Shown here: positions 1 through 7,855 of the stretch, piece by piece
How positions within the stretch are numbered: the stretch's first letter is position 1
Layout of the letters: each line of letters starts with the position of its first letter
Source: Candidatus Gastranaerophilales bacterium
GTDB lineage: Bacteria > Cyanobacteriota > Vampirovibrionia > Gastranaerophilales > Gastranaerophilaceae
Assembly (NCBI GenBank): GCA_905236205.1
Contig: CAJOPF010000123.1
Location: 1 to 33,103, forward strand
Direction of reading: 5' to 3'
DNA: 33,103 bases
Notes under the pieces: generated by a model
Told to the model about the DNA's origin: nothing
The model's database searches: none
What the model saw: only the letters and a program-made list of their open reading frames with translations
Translations under genes and position numbers: made by a program

Positions 1-77
1 AGTAGAGAGAAAATAAGGATATTAAAAGAAAGCAAAAACAATTTAAAAATCATCATTCATCATCTTTTTCAAAATAA

Positions 78-110
78 AATTGGCGGAACGTAAGTTCCGC
101 CAATTTTTTT
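78..110 (+). terminator. Rho-independent terminator, probably bidirectional
   Basis: A perfect 12-bp stem (78-89 pairing with 94-105) with a GTAA loop is followed by a run of seven T on the plus strand. It would end a plus-strand transcript entering from the left. Read on the minus strand it lies just past the response-regulator stop codon and is followed by a weaker T-rich tract, so it may serve that gene too. Confidence 0.85.
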
Positions 111-127
111 AATTAGTATGCAGTTGA

Positions 128-802
128 TTAAACAAGTCCTTCTTTTACCGCTTTTACTGCAGCTTGAACGCGGTCATTTACGCACATTTTTTGTAAAATG
201 GAACAAACGTGTGCTTTTGCTGTATGAACACTTACTATGAGTTCTTTTGCAATTTCTGTGTTACTTTTGCCTGTAACAAGATGTTTTAGAACTTCATATT
301 CTCTTTCTGTAAGAGGAACGCGCCCTTCTTGGTTTGAATTGTTTGCTAAAAGTCTTGTATTTTCAGGTTTTGGAAAAGAATTTAGTGCAAGTTGTGCAAT
401 TTCCGGATCAAGCCAGCATACTCCGTTTGCTACGTCTCTTACAACATCTGCAAGTTTGTTTGGATCAATGTCTTTTAAACAATATCCTGTTGCTCCTGAA
501 CTTAGAGCTGCAACTACTTCTTCTTCTCTGTCGTGCGAGGTCAGGGCTATAATTTTGACTTTCGGATTCATTTCTTTTGCTTTGATTGTTGCTTCTATAC
601 CGTTCATCCCCGGTAAACCTAAGTCCATAAGGACAACATCAGGATTATATTTTTGGATTAGGTTTAAGCCTTCTTGGGCATCCTCACATTCGGCTAATAC
701 TTCAATGTCTTCATTAGCATTAAGTGCGCACCTTAGTCCTACCCGAGTTAATTTGAAATCTTCAACGATAATTACTGAAATGGTTTTTGTTGCTACTGTC
801 AT
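128..802 (-). CDS. NarL/FixJ-family response regulator
   Basis: This is a 224-residue two-component response regulator. The receiver domain (about 8-125) has the acidic pair E14-D15, the phosphoacceptor D60 in a VVLMDLGLPGMNG stretch, the switch residue T88 and the conserved K110. A LuxR/GerE-type helix-turn-helix follows (about 164-221, beginning LTEREYEVL). The start is supported by an AAGGAG ribosome site seven bases upstream. No histidine kinase is adjacent, so this is an orphan regulator here and its signal and targets cannot be told. Its DNA-binding domain clearly resembles that of the small protein at 7476-7688. The NarL class is certain; a closer match to any cyanobacterial regulator is not claimed. 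Confidence 0.95.
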   Translation of the reverse strand: MTVATKTISVIIVEDFKLTRVGLRCALNANEDIEVLAECEDAQEGLNLIQKYNPDVVLMDLGLPGMNGIEATIKAKEMNPKVKIIALTSHDREEEVVAALSSGATGYCLKDIDPNKLADVVRDVANGVCWLDPEIAQLALNSFPKPENTRLLANNSNQEGRVPLTEREYEVLKHLVTGKSNTEIAKELIVSVHTAKAHVCSILQKMCVNDRVQAAVKAVKEGLV

Positions 803-961
803 ATTTTTCTCCTTGATTAAATTGCTTACAATTAAAATTAAATTATATTTTGCTTATTTGGAAAATTAGGCAAAAGAGTAATATTATATTGCCCTACAAG
901 GTAATACCCATAAGGGGAACAGGAGGTTAAAAATTTTCAAAAAGGGCTTATAAACATGTTC

Positions 962-990
962 TTGATTATATTTTTTTTCTATTGTAAAAT
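962..990 (+). promoter_or_regulatory. Candidate sigma-70 promoter of rpoZ
   Basis: TTGATT (962-967) and TAAAAT (985-990) are separated by 17 bases. Transcription would begin near 997, giving a leader of about 22 bases that contains a GAGG ribosome site. Confidence 0.5.
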
Positions 991-1018
991 CGTTTTGTTA
1001 CAAATAATGAGGTAAAAA

Positions 1019-1264
1019 ATGGATCAAATTATTAAAACAGCATGGGATTTAAACGAAAAAACAGAAAACAGATATCAATTAGTATATGAAATTTCGGAAC
1101 TTGCAAAAAAATTGGTTGACGAAAACCAAGCAAGAAAAGCTAGAGAAGATTTCGGATTTGATGAATACGGTTTTGAAAGTTCATCATACAAGAAAGAAAA
1201 TCCGGTTGAACATGCTATTATGGTAAAATATTCAGAAGCGGATGATAACAGCCTTGTTGGTTAA
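1019..1264 (+). CDS. rpoZ: DNA-directed RNA polymerase omega subunit
   Basis: This 81-residue acidic protein fits the small omega subunit, which chaperones assembly of the beta-prime subunit of RNA polymerase. The recognisable features are an N-terminal ENRYQLVYEISELAKKL stretch, matching the omega 'NRY.LV...A.RA..L' helix, and a later NPVEHAI motif, matching 'KPV..AI' of the family. A longer insert than usual lies between the two. The style is nearer to the short cyanobacterial omega than to the proteobacterial one. A GAGG ribosome site precedes the ATG. The gene is followed 49 bases later by the nucleoside phosphorylase, but a terminator-like hairpin overlaps its stop codon. Assignment rests on motif recall in a small, divergent family. 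Confidence 0.72.
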   Translation: MDQIIKTAWDLNEKTENRYQLVYEISELAKKLVDENQARKAREDFGFDEYGFESSSYKKENPVEHAIMVKYSEADDNSLVG

Positions 1265-1279
1265 ACAACGGGCTTTTTT
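1251..1279 (+). terminator. Terminator-like hairpin overlapping the rpoZ stop codon
   Basis: GCC plus TTGTT (1251-1258) pairs with AACAA plus GGC (1264-1268 and 1271-1273), leaving a five-base loop and a two-base bulge, followed by six T (1274-1279). The TAA stop of rpoZ lies in the loop and 3' arm. It could act as a terminator or as a partial terminator reducing read-through into the next gene. Confidence 0.5.
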
Positions 1280-1313
1280 AGTTTAGTGTTGATAGATTTA
1301 GGAGAAAAACAAA

Positions 1314-2120
1314 ATGCAATTACAAGATACTGTTGCTTACATAAATGAAAAAACAAATAATTTTGTGCCTGAAATAGCTTTGATTTTAGGCTCAGGCTTG
1401 GGTGATTTTGCTGATGATTTCAGCGATTTTGTAATCCCTTACGGCGATATCCCTGGTTTTGAAGCTTCAACTGTAAAAGGTCATAAAGGACAACTTGTGT
1501 TTGCAACTATTTGCGGTAAAAAAGTTGTTATGATGCAAGGCAGATATCACTACTACGAAGGACATCCTATTCAAAGAGTTGTTTATCCTGTTAAAGTATT
1601 TAAGAAATTAGGTGTTAAAAACTTAATCGTAACAAACGCAGCAGGTGGTATTAACAGAGATTTCCAAGCATCTGATTTGATGTTAATTACTGACCATATC
1701 AATTTTATGCACGTAAATCCGCTTATAGGACCGAATGATGATGATTTGGGACCAAGATTCCCTGATATGACGGATGTTTATAAAAAAGATTTGCAAGAGC
1801 TTGCTCTTAATGCAGCTAAAAAATTAAACGTAACTCTTAAAAAAGGCGTTTATATGGCTCTGACAGGACCTAATTATGAAACTCCTTCAGAAACAAAAAT
1901 GGTTAAATTATTAGGTGCTGATGCTGTCGGAATGTCAACGGTTCCTGAAGCAATGGTTGCAAATTATTGCGGTATTAAAGTTTTAGGTATAAGCTGTATA
2001 TCAAATGCCGCAGCAGGTATTACGGGTGAAACTCTTTCTCACCAAGAAGTTATTGAGGCTGCTAATGCTGCTAAAAGTAAATTCAAATCCTTGTTGCTTG
2101 AAATAATTAAAAGTATGTAA
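1314..2120 (+). CDS. punA: Purine nucleoside phosphorylase (trimeric class)
   Basis: This 268-residue enzyme of purine salvage cleaves (deoxy)inosine or guanosine with phosphate into free base and (deoxy)ribose-1-phosphate in the cytoplasm. Family motifs are in order: the phosphate-binding GSGLGD (26-31), GRYHYYEG (76-83), VTNAAGGIN (107-114), TGPNYETPSE (184-193, with the base-binding E189), and GMSTVPE (206-212), then the late base-contacting N231. Length is normal for the low-molecular-mass trimeric class. A TTAGGAGAA ribosome site lies just upstream. It sits 49 bases after rpoZ, though a hairpin between them may uncouple expression, and a strong terminator follows. Inosine/guanosine specificity is inferred from the class. 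Confidence 0.95.
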   Translation: MQLQDTVAYINEKTNNFVPEIALILGSGLGDFADDFSDFVIPYGDIPGFEASTVKGHKGQLVFATICGKKVVMMQGRYHYYEGHPIQRVVYPVKVFKKLGVKNLIVTNAAGGINRDFQASDLMLITDHINFMHVNPLIGPNDDDLGPRFPDMTDVYKKDLQELALNAAKKLNVTLKKGVYMALTGPNYETPSETKMVKLLGADAVGMSTVPEAMVANYCGIKVLGISCISNAAAGITGETLSHQEVIEAANAAKSKFKSLLLEIIKSM

Positions 2121-2140
2121 TTAGAATATTATAATATGTT

Positions 2141-2180
2141 AAAAGCGGTGTTTGTGCTTGTGCGAACACCGCTTTTATTT
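2141..2180 (+). terminator. Rho-independent terminator after the nucleoside phosphorylase
   Basis: Perfect 12-bp arms AAAAGCGGTGTT (2141-2152) and AACACCGCTTTT (2165-2176), extended by a G-T and a G-C pair, surround an eight-base loop. A T-rich tail follows. It isolates the nucleoside phosphorylase from the efflux operon. Confidence 0.88.
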
Positions 2181-2209
2181 GTTATGTTTAAATATGTAAA
2201 GAATTAAAT

Positions 2210-2258
2210 TTCTATAATAGAATTTCATTCTGATTTGGAATAAAATTCTATTATGGCA
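2210..2258 (+). promoter_or_regulatory. Candidate double operator and promoter of the efflux operon
   Basis: A perfect 13-bp palindrome TTCTATAATAGAA (2210-2222) contains a TATAAT -10-like hexamer (2213-2218). A second, imperfect copy, TTCTATTATGGCA (2246-2258), covers the ATG of the TetR gene (2253-2255). Viewed together, 2214-2225 and 2243-2254 are a perfect 12-bp inverted repeat, with site centres 36 bp apart. A second -10-like hexamer TAAAAT (2241-2246) sits six bases before the ATG. This is the expected layout for autorepression by the TetR protein; binding is inferred. Confidence 0.6.
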
Positions 2259-2828
2259 AATTTTAATGAAAAAGTTGATGAATTAAAGAAAAATTTAATA
2301 CTTGAAACCGCAAGTGAATACTTTAAAACGCTTGGATACGGAAAAACTCAAATTGATAAAATTTCTAAAGATTTGAATATTGGAGTAGGTACGATTTACG
2401 GATACTTTAAATCAAAAGAGGGTTTATTCATTGCGTGGCTTCAAAATATTATTAACAATGTTTATGAAGAAGTAAAAGAACGCTGTGAAAAAGTTTCAAA
2501 TCCTGTTGAAAAGCTTGCTGTTGTTATAGATTACAAGGTTAGTTATTTTGAAAAAAATCGTGTAACCGTAAAAAGTTATATGGAAAACAATCAACTGTTT
2601 TTACGCGGTATTTCAAGAAGAAAAGAGCATCCGATGGCGGTTATTCTTGAATTTTGTGCGGATATTATAAAAGAAATCAAGCCAATGGATGAGCAGGAAG
2701 CGTATTTGCTGGCAAATATTTTCGATGGAATTATAAACACATACATTGAATGTTCTTTGGAAGATGAAAGTTTGTTCAATAAAAAGGATGAAATATTAGA
2801 AAGATTTTTGAAGGTGGTCGGAGTTTAG
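2253..2828 (+). CDS. TetR/AcrR-family transcriptional regulator
   Basis: This 191-residue one-component repressor has the TetR N-terminal three-helix DNA-binding domain (about 10-56), with helix-turn-helix signature residues DKISKDLNIGVGTIYGYFKSK. The C-terminal ligand-binding half (about 60-190) is variable and gives no clue to the ligand. It is the first gene of the operon and ends directly against the TolC gene, so it most likely controls the efflux genes and itself. There is no convincing ribosome site upstream and the start codon lies inside an inverted repeat, suggesting a leaderless transcript or operator-overlapping translation start. The family is certain; the regulon is inferred from position. 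Confidence 0.93.
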   Translation: MANFNEKVDELKKNLILETASEYFKTLGYGKTQIDKISKDLNIGVGTIYGYFKSKEGLFIAWLQNIINNVYEEVKERCEKVSNPVEKLAVVIDYKVSYFEKNRVTVKSYMENNQLFLRGISRRKEHPMAVILEFCADIIKEIKPMDEQEAYLLANIFDGIINTYIECSLEDESLFNKKDEILERFLKVVGV

Positions 2829-4226
2829 ATGAAAAGATTTTTAAACATATTTTTAATAATTTTTTGTCTAACCTTTGGAACATCAACAGCAGATGAAATT
2901 CAGAAGGGCGGAGTTGAGCATGTAGAACTGAGTTTTGAACAGGCTTATGAACTTATGCTTGAAAATAACAACTCGCTTAAAGCATACAATGAACTTATAA
3001 ACAAAAGCAAATACGAAAAACGTTCCGCTGTCGGTCAATTTTTCCCAAAAGTGGGTTTAAATGCAACGTATATACATTTTTCCGATGATATAGCGTTAAA
3101 TTCCTCAGGTACAGTTGATTTGCCAATACCAATTGCCTTTAATGCGAATACCTTAATTCAAGATAAGAATTTGTTTACATTTGGCGGTTCTGCTGTTTGG
3201 ACAATATTTACGGGCGGTAAATTATTATCAAATAATGCGGCAGCAAGGGCTAAATTGGAAGCAAGTAACGAAAAATACAGAGAAATAAAAGATAATTTAA
3301 CATTGGAACTTGTGAAACGCTATTATGGTTTGCGTCTTGCAAGAGATATTGTTGAAGTAAGAAAGCAAGTTGCAGAAGGTATGGAACGTCATTTAAAAGA
3401 TGCGAAATTACTTGAAAAAGAAGGTATTATTTCAAAAGCCGAAAGATTACATGCTGATGTTGCATATTCAAATGCGATGAGAGATTACAAAGCATCACTC
3501 AGAGATGCAAATGTTATAGAAGAAGGGTTAAAAACTTTAATAAAAGCAAAAGAGGCAAATTTAAAAGATGTTTATGTTGAGCCGACTTCTTTATTGTTTG
3601 TTTATAATAACAGCACAATTGACCTTCCAACAATGAAGAAAAACGCACTCGACAACAATCCTCAATTAAAGCAGCTAATGTCGAAGAAAAAAATGATGAA
3701 CGCAAAGTATCATGCACAAGTTGCAAATTATTCTCCGACTATCAGTTTGATGGCTTATGATATTGCAGGCGCAAGCCATTTATCACAAGCCGCTCCGAGA
3801 GCAGGTTTCGGAGCAACAGCAAACTGGCTGCTTTTTGATGGATTGTCAAGATATAACAATGTCAGGGCTGCAGACTGTGAAAGAAAAATGGTTGATTTTG
3901 AAATAGAAGATGCAAAATTCAACGTTGAAAGTCTTGTAGTAAAACAGTATCAGGAACTAATGAAAAATAAAGAACAATATGACAGTGCGACAAAATCTAT
4001 TGAAGATGCGACAGAAGCATTGAGAACGGCGAGCTTAGCTTTTAGAGAAGGTTTTGGAACTTCTCTGCAAGTTACCGATTCTCAAATGATGCTTTCAAAA
4101 GTAAAAATAGACAGACTTAATGCAGTGTATAATTATGATGTAAATCTTACGGATTTATTAAAAACAAACGGAGATACAAATTCAATATTAACTTACATAA
4201 AGACATCAAAACAAGAAAAGTTTTAG
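2829..4226 (+). CDS. TolC-family outer-membrane efflux channel
   Basis: This 465-residue outer-membrane factor forms the trans-periplasmic tunnel of a tripartite pump. A signal peptide covers about the first 21 residues (MKRFLNIFLIIFCLTFG then STA). The mature protein has the duplicated outer-membrane efflux pattern: two halves, each rich in long alpha-helical heptads (about 35-235 and 265-455), with strand segments such as the SAVWTIFTGGKLL and ANWLLFDGLSR regions feeding the barrel. The ATG immediately follows the regulator's TAG and GGAG lies just upstream, so the two are translationally coupled. The next gene starts ten bases downstream. The substrate cannot be deduced. Confidence 0.93.
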   Translation: MKRFLNIFLIIFCLTFGTSTADEIQKGGVEHVELSFEQAYELMLENNNSLKAYNELINKSKYEKRSAVGQFFPKVGLNATYIHFSDDIALNSSGTVDLPIPIAFNANTLIQDKNLFTFGGSAVWTIFTGGKLLSNNAAARAKLEASNEKYREIKDNLTLELVKRYYGLRLARDIVEVRKQVAEGMERHLKDAKLLEKEGIISKAERLHADVAYSNAMRDYKASLRDANVIEEGLKTLIKAKEANLKDVYVEPTSLLFVYNNSTIDLPTMKKNALDNNPQLKQLMSKKKMMNAKYHAQVANYSPTISLMAYDIAGASHLSQAAPRAGFGATANWLLFDGLSRYNNVRAADCERKMVDFEIEDAKFNVESLVVKQYQELMKNKEQYDSATKSIEDATEALRTASLAFREGFGTSLQVTDSQMMLSKVKIDRLNAVYNYDVNLTDLLKTNGDTNSILTYIKTSKQEKF

Positions 4227-4236
4227 CAGAGGGAAA

Positions 4237-5172
4237 ATGAAAAAAAGTTTAATTTTTATATTATTAGGTTTAATTTTACTTTTGTGTGGAGGAATATACG
4301 CTTTTAATCAGGCAAATTCCATGATTTTGCAAGGAGAAGTTGAGGTTAAAACGGTTGATTTGGCATCAAAAGTAACAGGACGTGTTGAAAAAATCAATGT
4401 TAAAAAAGGCGATAGAGTTATTAAAGGTGAAGTTTTGGCAGCACTTGACACTCCTGAAATTAACGCAAAAGCACAGCAGGCAGATGCATCTCTTGAACTG
4501 GCAATTGCTCAGCAGGAAAAAGCGTATAATGGCGCAAGAAGTGAACAAATTGCTATGGCAAAAGCTTCGCTTGATTTAGCTCAAAAAACTTATGACAGGT
4601 TAAATCGTTTGCATAGCGAAGGTGTTGTTCCGACACAAAAACTTGACGAAGCATATTCTAAATTTACTGCAGCAAAAGAAAATTATGAAATGCTTATCAG
4701 AGGTACAAGAATAGAAGATAAAATGTCAGCATTGGCAAATGTAAAAAAAGCTCAGGGTGCTAATAAAGAAGTAGAGTCATATCTTAAAGAAAACAAAATA
4801 ATTTCTCCGATAAACGGTATTGTTACAGAAATTACGGTAGAAGAAGGAGAACTTGTCGGCGCAGGTTATCCGATTATAACTGTTATTGATGATAACGATT
4901 GCTGGGTTACTTTTAATTTAAGAGAAGATTTACTTTCAAAAATTAAAAACGGCACTGAATTTAGCGTAAAAATACCCGCAATTGGTGAAAATCCGGTAAA
5001 AGTAAAGGTAAATTATATTTCGGCATTGGGAAATTTTGCAACTTGGCGTGCTACAAAAGCAAAAGGTGATTTTGATATGAAAACCTTTGAAGTGCGCGCC
5101 GTTCCAGTAGAAAAGGTTAAAGATTTACGTGCGGGTATGAGTGCAATATTTGACTGGAAGAAGATTGAATAA
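4237..5172 (+). CDS. HlyD-family periplasmic adaptor (membrane fusion protein)
   Basis: This 311-residue adaptor links inner-membrane permeases to the TolC channel. One N-terminal membrane segment (about 5-23) anchors it. The first half of a lipoyl-like domain follows (about 33-72, with VTGRVEKINVKKGDRV), then an alpha-helical hairpin (about 75-180), the second lipoyl half (about 188-220, SPINGIVTEITVEEGELVGAG), and a beta-barrel region to the C-terminus. An AGAGGG ribosome site precedes the ATG. Its stop codon overlaps the next start in a TAATG arrangement. The sequence resembles adaptors that pair with ABC-2 permeases (YbhG/YhiI type), which fits the neighbours. Confidence 0.92.
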   Translation: MKKSLIFILLGLILLLCGGIYAFNQANSMILQGEVEVKTVDLASKVTGRVEKINVKKGDRVIKGEVLAALDTPEINAKAQQADASLELAIAQQEKAYNGARSEQIAMAKASLDLAQKTYDRLNRLHSEGVVPTQKLDEAYSKFTAAKENYEMLIRGTRIEDKMSALANVKKAQGANKEVESYLKENKIISPINGIVTEITVEEGELVGAGYPIITVIDDNDCWVTFNLREDLLSKIKNGTEFSVKIPAIGENPVKVKVNYISALGNFATWRATKAKGDFDMKTFEVRAVPVEKVKDLRAGMSAIFDWKKIE

Positions 5173-6335
5173 TGGCGTATTTGACAGTTGTAAAGCGGGA
5201 ATTTAAACGTTTTTACAAAAGACCGTTAGTGTGGACAGTTTCTTTTGTAATGCCTCTTTTGATGTGTTTATTGATTTGTTTGATATTTTCAAAGGGTTCT
5301 CCGACGAATTTGCCGATTGCTGTTTTGGACGAGGATAATTCGGAAATTTCAAGATTATTTGTAAGAAATTTGGATATTTTACCATCTTGTAATGTTATAT
5401 ATAGAGTTACAGATTATAACGAAGGACATCAATTGATTACGGAAGGTAAGGCATACGCTCTTTTTGCCATTCCGAAAGATTTTCAACGTGATATATTCAG
5501 ATTAAAACAGCCGAAATTAGTTTTTTATTATAATAATCAACGTATTTTAATCGGCGGAATTATTGCAAAAGACGTTAATTTAATGGTGCAGACTATGATG
5601 GTTGGACTTGATGCGAAGGTTCGTTCAAAACGAGGACTTCCAATGGATGAAGCAATTAAACAGGCAAATTTAATTGCGATAATTGACCACATTAAAGCAA
5701 ATCCTTTTTTTAATTACCAATATTTCCTTTCTTTGATTGCTTTTGGTCACATTTTGCAAATTCACATTATTTTAACTTCTGTTTGGGCTTTAGGTACTGA
5801 ATTTAAACTTGGAACGACTAAAGAATGGCTAAAAACTGCGAATAATTCCGTTATTATAGCTTTTTTAGGAAAAATAACACCTTATTTTTTAATTTTTACT
5901 CTGTTATTTATTATTTTATACACAATATATTTTATTTTTCTTGGTGTGCCTTATGTGGGAAGTGTTATTACGGGAATATTCGGCACAGGCATGTTTATAT
6001 TGGCAGGCTTGTCTTTAAGTGCAATTTTTTTGAGCCTGAATGGCAATTTTAGGTACGGTTTGAGTAATGCTGCTTTTTATGTTGCTATGGGTTTTGCGTT
6101 CGCAGGAGTTACGTTTCCTACTATGTCAATGCCATGGGGTGCAAAATTATATGGGGCAATTATACCTTTGAGTTATTGGGTTCAGATTATGATAAATCAG
6201 TCTTTGCGCAATATTCCGCCAATATATGATTTAAAAAACTTTGTTGTAATTTTTTTACTGGCGTGTTTGGGCTGGATATTTTTACCTAGAATTAAAAGAC
6301 TTGCAAATGATGAAAGCAGGTGGTATCAACAATGA
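5172..6335 (+). CDS. ABC-2-type transporter permease, first of a pair
   Basis: This 387-residue inner-membrane protein has the ABC-2 exporter layout. The N-terminal cytoplasmic stretch (KREFKRFYKRP) leads into membrane helix 1 (about 22-42). A large extracytoplasmic domain follows (about 45-185, containing PIAVLDEDNS and a FAIPKDFQRDI motif), and then a block of about five hydrophobic helices (185-375). It starts within the adaptor's stop codon (TAATG) and its own TGA overlaps the next ATG, so adaptor and both permeases are tightly coupled. It resembles the YbhS/YhhJ class, which needs a partner ATPase; none is encoded in this operon. The two permeases are paralogues and probably form a heterodimer. 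Confidence 0.9.
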   Translation: MAYLTVVKREFKRFYKRPLVWTVSFVMPLLMCLLICLIFSKGSPTNLPIAVLDEDNSEISRLFVRNLDILPSCNVIYRVTDYNEGHQLITEGKAYALFAIPKDFQRDIFRLKQPKLVFYYNNQRILIGGIIAKDVNLMVQTMMVGLDAKVRSKRGLPMDEAIKQANLIAIIDHIKANPFFNYQYFLSLIAFGHILQIHIILTSVWALGTEFKLGTTKEWLKTANNSVIIAFLGKITPYFLIFTLLFIILYTIYFIFLGVPYVGSVITGIFGTGMFILAGLSLSAIFLSLNGNFRYGLSNAAFYVAMGFAFAGVTFPTMSMPWGAKLYGAIIPLSYWVQIMINQSLRNIPPIYDLKNFVVIFLLACLGWIFLPRIKRLANDESRWYQQ

Positions 6336-7495
6336 AACGATTTTTGTCTGTTGTAAAATCAGAAATTCATCATTTTTTGCATGAGCCTGCGGCAATATTG
6401 ATTATGATTATTGGTGTTGTTGTGTACTCTTTGTTTTATGCAATGCCATATTCTGCCGAAGTTGTAAAAAATGCGCCTGTTGCAGTTATCGACCTTGACA
6501 GAACAAATTTATCAAGAGAATTTACGAGAAATCTTAATACTACCGATTATGTTGAAGTCGTATCCACTCCGACAAGTATGCAGGATGCTCAAAAAGATTT
6601 TTATAAAAATAAAACAAGGGGCATTATAATTATACCAAAAGACTTTGAACAGGATATTTTAAGAGGAAAACAGTCAACGATTTCTTTTTATGCTGATACA
6701 AGTTATTTGATTATTTATAAATCCGTCTATACAGGAACGCTTCAAACAGCTGTTGATATGGGCGCAAAAATAGAAGTGGCGAAATTGATGAAATCAGGAG
6801 TACCAAAACAAATGGCTATGAACATAAAGCAACCGTTTGAATTTGTGCAGGTACCTTTATATAACGCGGCGGGAGGATATGAAACTTACGTTTATCCGTC
6901 AATTCTTGTCATGATTCTCCACCAGACTCTTATTATAGGGTTGGCTTTAATGCAGGGTACAAGAAATGAATTGAGAGAAAATTATTGCAAAAAAAAGGAA
7001 GATATTCCATATACATTATTTGCAAGATGTACAACTTACGTTTTACTCTATCTTTTCTACTCCATAATTATATTCTTAATCTTCCCCGCAATATTCGTTT
7101 ATCCAATGTCATATAATATAATTCCGTTATTTGCTCTTTTAACGGTGATGTTTTATGCTGCTTCGTTCTTTTCTCATACAATTTCTTATTTTTTCAAAAC
7201 AAGAGAATCCGCGTTGTTAATATTGGTTGTAACATCATTGATTTTTATATTTTTACCGGGATTTATCTGGCCAAAAGAATCAATTCCGGCATGTATAAAC
7301 GTTTTTGCACAATTTATTCCTGCAACAAGTGGTGTTGACGGTATTATAAAAATTAACCAAATGGGCGGAACTTTTTGGAATATAAGATATAATTTCTTAT
7401 GGTTGCTTATCTTGTGTCTGGTTTATTTTGTTTCGTCTTGTAAGATTATGAAGTTATTATTTAAAGAAAAATACTCTAATTCTTTAAATTCATAA
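6332..7495 (+). CDS. ABC-2-type transporter permease, second of a pair
   Basis: This 387-residue membrane protein is the same length as its upstream paralogue and shares its layout: helix 1 (about 18-40), an extracytoplasmic domain with VAVIDLDRTN and IIPKDFEQDI motifs, then about five C-terminal helices. A GTG at 6320 also opens the frame, but the ATG at 6332 is preferred. It forms an ATGA overlap with the preceding stop and has AGGTGG eight bases upstream. The last 20 bases overlap the convergent LuxR-type gene on the other strand. No Walker motifs occur in either permease, so the energy source is not encoded here. Confidence 0.9.
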   Translation: MKRFLSVVKSEIHHFLHEPAAILIMIIGVVVYSLFYAMPYSAEVVKNAPVAVIDLDRTNLSREFTRNLNTTDYVEVVSTPTSMQDAQKDFYKNKTRGIIIIPKDFEQDILRGKQSTISFYADTSYLIIYKSVYTGTLQTAVDMGAKIEVAKLMKSGVPKQMAMNIKQPFEFVQVPLYNAAGGYETYVYPSILVMILHQTLIIGLALMQGTRNELRENYCKKKEDIPYTLFARCTTYVLLYLFYSIIIFLIFPAIFVYPMSYNIIPLFALLTVMFYAASFFSHTISYFFKTRESALLILVVTSLIFIFLPGFIWPKESIPACINVFAQFIPATSGVDGIIKINQMGGTFWNIRYNFLWLLILCLVYFVSSCKIMKLLFKEKYSNSLNS

Positions 7496-7688
7496 GAAGA
7501 TAAACACCTTTTGCAGCTGCAGCCGTTCTTGTTGATACGTGTAATTTTCTTAAAATAGAACTTACGTGAGATTTTGCTGTGCTTAGGCTCATAAACAATT
7601 TTTTTGCAATCATGGTGTTTGTTGCTCCTTTTATAAGTTCTTCCAAAACTTCATATTCTCTAGGACTAAGAGGTTCGTCTTTTTGCAT
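7476..7688 (-). CDS. Stand-alone LuxR/GerE-type DNA-binding protein
   Basis: This 70-residue protein consists of little more than a LuxR-type helix-turn-helix (about 6-65: LSPREYEVLEELIKG, then TNTMIAKKLFMSLSTAKSHV). There is no receiver or ligand-binding domain. It has its own AAGGAG ribosome site and ATG, and no receiver-like coding sequence lies upstream, so it looks like a genuine short gene, not a fragment. The domain is close to the C-terminal part of the regulator at 128-802, suggesting descent from such a regulator by loss of the receiver. Its 3' end overlaps the last 20 bases of the convergent permease gene. Targets are unknown. Confidence 0.85.
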   Translation of the reverse strand: MQKDEPLSPREYEVLEELIKGATNTMIAKKLFMSLSTAKSHVSSILRKLHVSTRTAAAAKGVYLLMNLKN

Positions 7689-7800
7689 AATATCTCCTTT
7701 CTTTTTTTACACAAAAATTATATTAAATTTTTATGATAATTTTTACATATATTTGCCTTTGCAAAAAAGAGATATTAAAATTTTATAAAAATAATCAGAT

Positions 7801-7829
7801 TTTTCATTATTTATTATATATTTGATAAT
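7801..7829 (+). promoter_or_regulatory. Weak candidate promoter for lpxA
   Basis: TTTTCA (7801-7806) and GATAAT (7824-7829) are separated by 17 bases, giving a leader of about 20 bases with a GGGAG ribosome site. The surrounding DNA is so AT-rich that chance matches are likely. Confidence 0.3.
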
Positions 7830-7855
7830 GTATTAGAAGAAATTGGGAGAAATGA

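Noticed and set aside
237-869. A 210-codon open frame on the plus strand
   Set aside because: It lies antisense to the response regulator, whose motifs and ribosome site are clear. The translation is Ser/Phe-rich with no family features.
956-1015. A 19-codon plus-strand frame before rpoZ
   Set aside because: It overlaps the proposed rpoZ promoter and has no ribosome site at a useful distance; the AGGAGG at 921-926 is 30 bases away and has no start codon near it.
6320-6331. GTG at 6320 as the start of the second permease
   Set aside because: ATG 6332 forms an ATGA overlap with the preceding stop and has AGGTGG at good spacing.
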